Part shown: piece by piece, positions 62,534 through 64,000 of the stretch
Position numbering within the stretch: the first letter of the stretch is position 1
How the letters are laid out: each line of letters opens with the position of its first letter
Origin: Polynucleobacter sp. SHI8
GTDB lineage: Bacteria > Pseudomonadota > Gammaproteobacteria > Burkholderiales > Burkholderiaceae
Length of the DNA stretch: 64,000 nucleotides
Direction of reading: 5' to 3'
Assembly: GCF_027944005.1 (NCBI RefSeq)
Contig: NZ_AP027204.1
Coordinates: forward strand, 1,178,001-1,242,000
Made by a program: the position numbers and the translations under genes
Notes under the pieces: model-generated
Told to the model about the DNA's origin: nothing
Seen by the model: the letters and a program-made list of their open reading frames with translations, nothing else
The model's database searches: none

Positions 62534-63040
62534 ATGAAATACTTGATAGTTAAAAGAAATCTCAATAGCAATTCATGGTTAGATTTATGTAAAGAGTCAT
62601 TAGAAAAAAAATACAATAATTCAATAAGAAATCATATTAAAAATTCAAATGAATGGACATAATGTGATTCTATAGCTTTTACTGCTTCGCAGTACTATGG
62701 ACAGGTTTTAGATTGCTTTGAAGTTGATGATAAAGATCATTTATTTCTTTTAACAAAATATGCTGATATTACCTTTAAGACAATTGATAAAGTATTAGAT
62801 GAAGACTTGTACGATAAGATGAAAGCACTTGGCAACATGGCTAAGAAGCTAAAAGAGTTAGATCGTGCTTTAAGCAATCTACAGTCTATTGAATCTGAAC
62901 TGTATAGTGACTTTACTGATATTTTTGATAGTGATCCATATGTAGAGGAATTTATAGATCTAAATATAGATCAACATTCAGATGAATACTCAATTAAAAA
63001 TCAAAATATAAAAGTAGTTTTTGATGACTTTTTTAGTTAA
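62534..63040 (+). pseudogene. Gene interrupted by one in-frame TAA (hypothetical)
   Basis: A frame opens at ATG 62534, one base after the ART-like gene stop, with AAGGA at its ribosome site position. It runs 42 codons to TAA (62660-62662) and then continues in the same frame for 125 more codons to 63040 with no other stop. The single stop codon in an otherwise open frame points to one nonsense mutation, a sequencing error, or recoding. The second part is acidic with a helical, coiled-coil-like segment (MAKKLKELDRALSNLQSIES) and could restart at ATG 62807. Family unknown. Its 3' end overlaps the convergent integrase by four bases. Confidence 0.65.
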
Positions 63041-63702
63041 ACAAGCTCAACTGCTTTACGCATCATGTCATCGCTTGCGTCAATGTACACCATTGTAGTT
63101 TGAGCTGACTTGTGACCCATTAATTTTTGTAGTACTCTAATGCCAACACCTTTGCTACTAATCTGTGTAGCAAATGACCTACGCATTGAATGACTGGATG
63201 CGTTGTCGATACCACAAGCAGAAAATAGATAGTGCCAGTACTGTGTAAGTGTATTCGGACTAAAGCCATCACTTGTCTTTTTCTGCGAGTAAAACAGCTT
63301 ACGCTTACGGTCTGTAATGTCTAAAGTCTTAATGTAAGCATCAAGCTCCTTGTATAGCTTGTCGCTAACATAAATTGTCCTAGCTACATTCCCTTTAGTT
63401 ATATCTGACTTGAGTAGAATTTCACGCTTTACATTGCCCTCGCAATCTACAGCGTCTTCAATTCGTAAAGCACTTGTCTCACCTACCCTAGTTCCAGCAC
63501 AATACATTAAATGAAGCATAGCCCTATTTCTAGCACAATGCTTGCGTGTAGCTATGTAATCAAGTACTCGTCTAAATTCTTGCTGTGTTAATGTCTTAGC
63601 TTGCTTTGCCATCTTGTTCACCTCAAATGTAATTTTTTCTACATTTTTAGTGTATTGTCTTGTATTCGAAATTCCTACCTGTTTTTGTTCTTTTTTAGTC
63701 AT
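63037..63702 (-). CDS. Short tyrosine recombinase / integrase
   Basis: All six catalytic residues of the family are present: Arg72 (GTRVGE), Lys103 (beta hairpin), His171 and Arg174 (HSMRR), His197 (GHKS) and nucleophile Tyr206 (YIDAS). At 221 aa, the protein holds essentially only the catalytic domain; the usual N-terminal arm-binding and SAM-like core-binding domains are missing, and a start at Met31 (MAKQAK) would shorten it further. Such short recombinases exist on small islands and phages. It probably moves the surrounding island, perhaps with help from another factor. Confidence 0.92.
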   Translation of the reverse strand: MTKKEQKQVGISNTRQYTKNVEKITFEVNKMAKQAKTLTQQEFRRVLDYIATRKHCARNRAMLHLMYCAGTRVGETSALRIEDAVDCEGNVKREILLKSDITKGNVARTIYVSDKLYKELDAYIKTLDITDRKRKLFYSQKKTSDGFSPNTLTQYWHYLFSACGIDNASSHSMRRSFATQISSKGVGIRVLQKLMGHKSAQTTMVYIDASDDMMRKAVELV

Positions 63703-64000
63703 AGTGTTTTCTTATTAAAAATCAACGACTTAGCTTTTCTTTTCGTCAAAATATAATAAAACTTATTATTTTGTTATATTCGCTTCCTAGTGTCGTTGCT
63801 GTAGTGCCACACTTATTTAACTGTTTGCTTATAAGCCCTACAAGCTGTTGATACGCTGTTCTGCTGTCCTAGTATTCGGCGTACAGTTTTAAGCGTTTGT
63901 AGCTTGTTCTAGTGCGTCTAGATTTGGATTTAATTGTTTGACTGTTTTACTTACTTGCTTATTTTTGGCAAAGCTACGCTAATTAAGCACTCTTTAAATG
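63703..64000. other. Noncoding end of window upstream of the integrase, no gene seen
   Basis: I find no credible gene in this 298-base stretch. It holds the shared motif at 63781-63794 and, near 63840-63920, several loosely repeated words such as GCTGTT and CTAG-containing segments. It may include the integrase promoter, but no clear -35/-10 pair was found. Confidence 0.5.
63781..63794. repeat. Shared intergenic motif, copy 2 (CGCTTCCTAGTGTC)
   Basis: This is the near copy of the motif at 61783-61797, one base shorter, about 80 bases upstream of the integrase start in the same orientation relative to the gene it precedes. Confidence 0.4.

Larger units (their letters stand above)
58905..64000. 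mobile_element. Partial genomic island (restriction-modification, ART-like protein, integrase)
   Basis: From the end of the radical SAM gene to the window end the genes are unlike the housekeeping set: a type II restriction-modification pair, three unrecognised or broken genes and a tyrosine recombinase. Spacing is looser and base composition shifts between genes, with 59221-61330 clearly more AT-rich than the leader gene at 61344. The left boundary is placed only by gene content; no attachment site was proved and the right end is outside. Confidence 0.6.

Noticed and set aside
58905..64000. CRISPR array or phage structural operon in the island
   Set aside because: No regularly spaced direct repeats and no recognisable capsid, tail or terminase gene.

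Overview
This 64 kb window is chromosomal DNA of a low-GC betaproteobacterium, most likely order Burkholderiales and near Polynucleobacter. That placement is inferred from gene content and order, not from a marker-gene search. The content includes a polyhydroxybutyrate locus (phaC-phaB-phaR and a thiolase), the tig-clpP-clpX-lon block flanked by tRNA-Leu and tRNA-Val, a tripartite-tricarboxylate (Bug) solute receptor, a BolA/YciB/MsrB block, a CX14CX2C-type QueE, and very tight packing with many 1-14 bp overlaps between genes.

Layout. 1-3158: end of alr, bamD, rluD and pgeF. 3200-9011: polyhydroxybutyrate synthesis, with rimO inside the locus. 9012-15774: serB and mfd on the minus strand, then a fused ispDF gene and an Old Yellow Enzyme. 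15856-23627: tRNA-Leu, trigger factor, ClpP, ClpX, Lon, tRNA-Val and a short PpiD, a protein folding and quality-control block. 23616-28043: tesA diverging from a YbbA-like ATPase, a Lys/Ala-rich PsiF-repeat protein, and a lemA-TPM-TPM operon. 28077-45445: housekeeping genes (purL, parvulin, bolA, yciB, msrB, ygfZ, tmk-holB-tatD, gloA, ybiT, ldcA, tadA, queD, queE). 45531-54160: an acyl-CoA metabolism neighbourhood with two hydratase-type proteins, hotdog thioesterases, MaoC proteins, a thiolase, an ACAD10-like kinase-fold protein and a ComB-like phosphatase. 54232-58904: a Bug receptor, a ModA-like protein without a signal peptide, a renalase-like flavoprotein and a B12-type radical SAM protein.

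From about 58905 to the window end the character changes. Coding is sparser and in places clearly more AT-rich, and the genes are those of a mobile island: a candidate type II restriction endonuclease, a C5-cytosine DNA methyltransferase and a small leader gene in one minus-strand operon with a consensus-like promoter and a hairpin-plus-U terminator. These are followed by a protein carrying an R-S-ExE pattern suggestive of ADP-ribosyltransferases, a gene interrupted by one in-frame TAA, and a short tyrosine recombinase with all six catalytic residues but no core-binding domain. The far end of the island lies outside the window.

The most interesting items are the island genes, the ispDF fusion that keeps an internal ribosome binding site and start codon, a terminator hairpin inside the serB coding sequence, the PpiD that lacks a parvulin domain, and a purL promoter positioned to give a leaderless mRNA. 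No rRNA gene or CRISPR array was seen.
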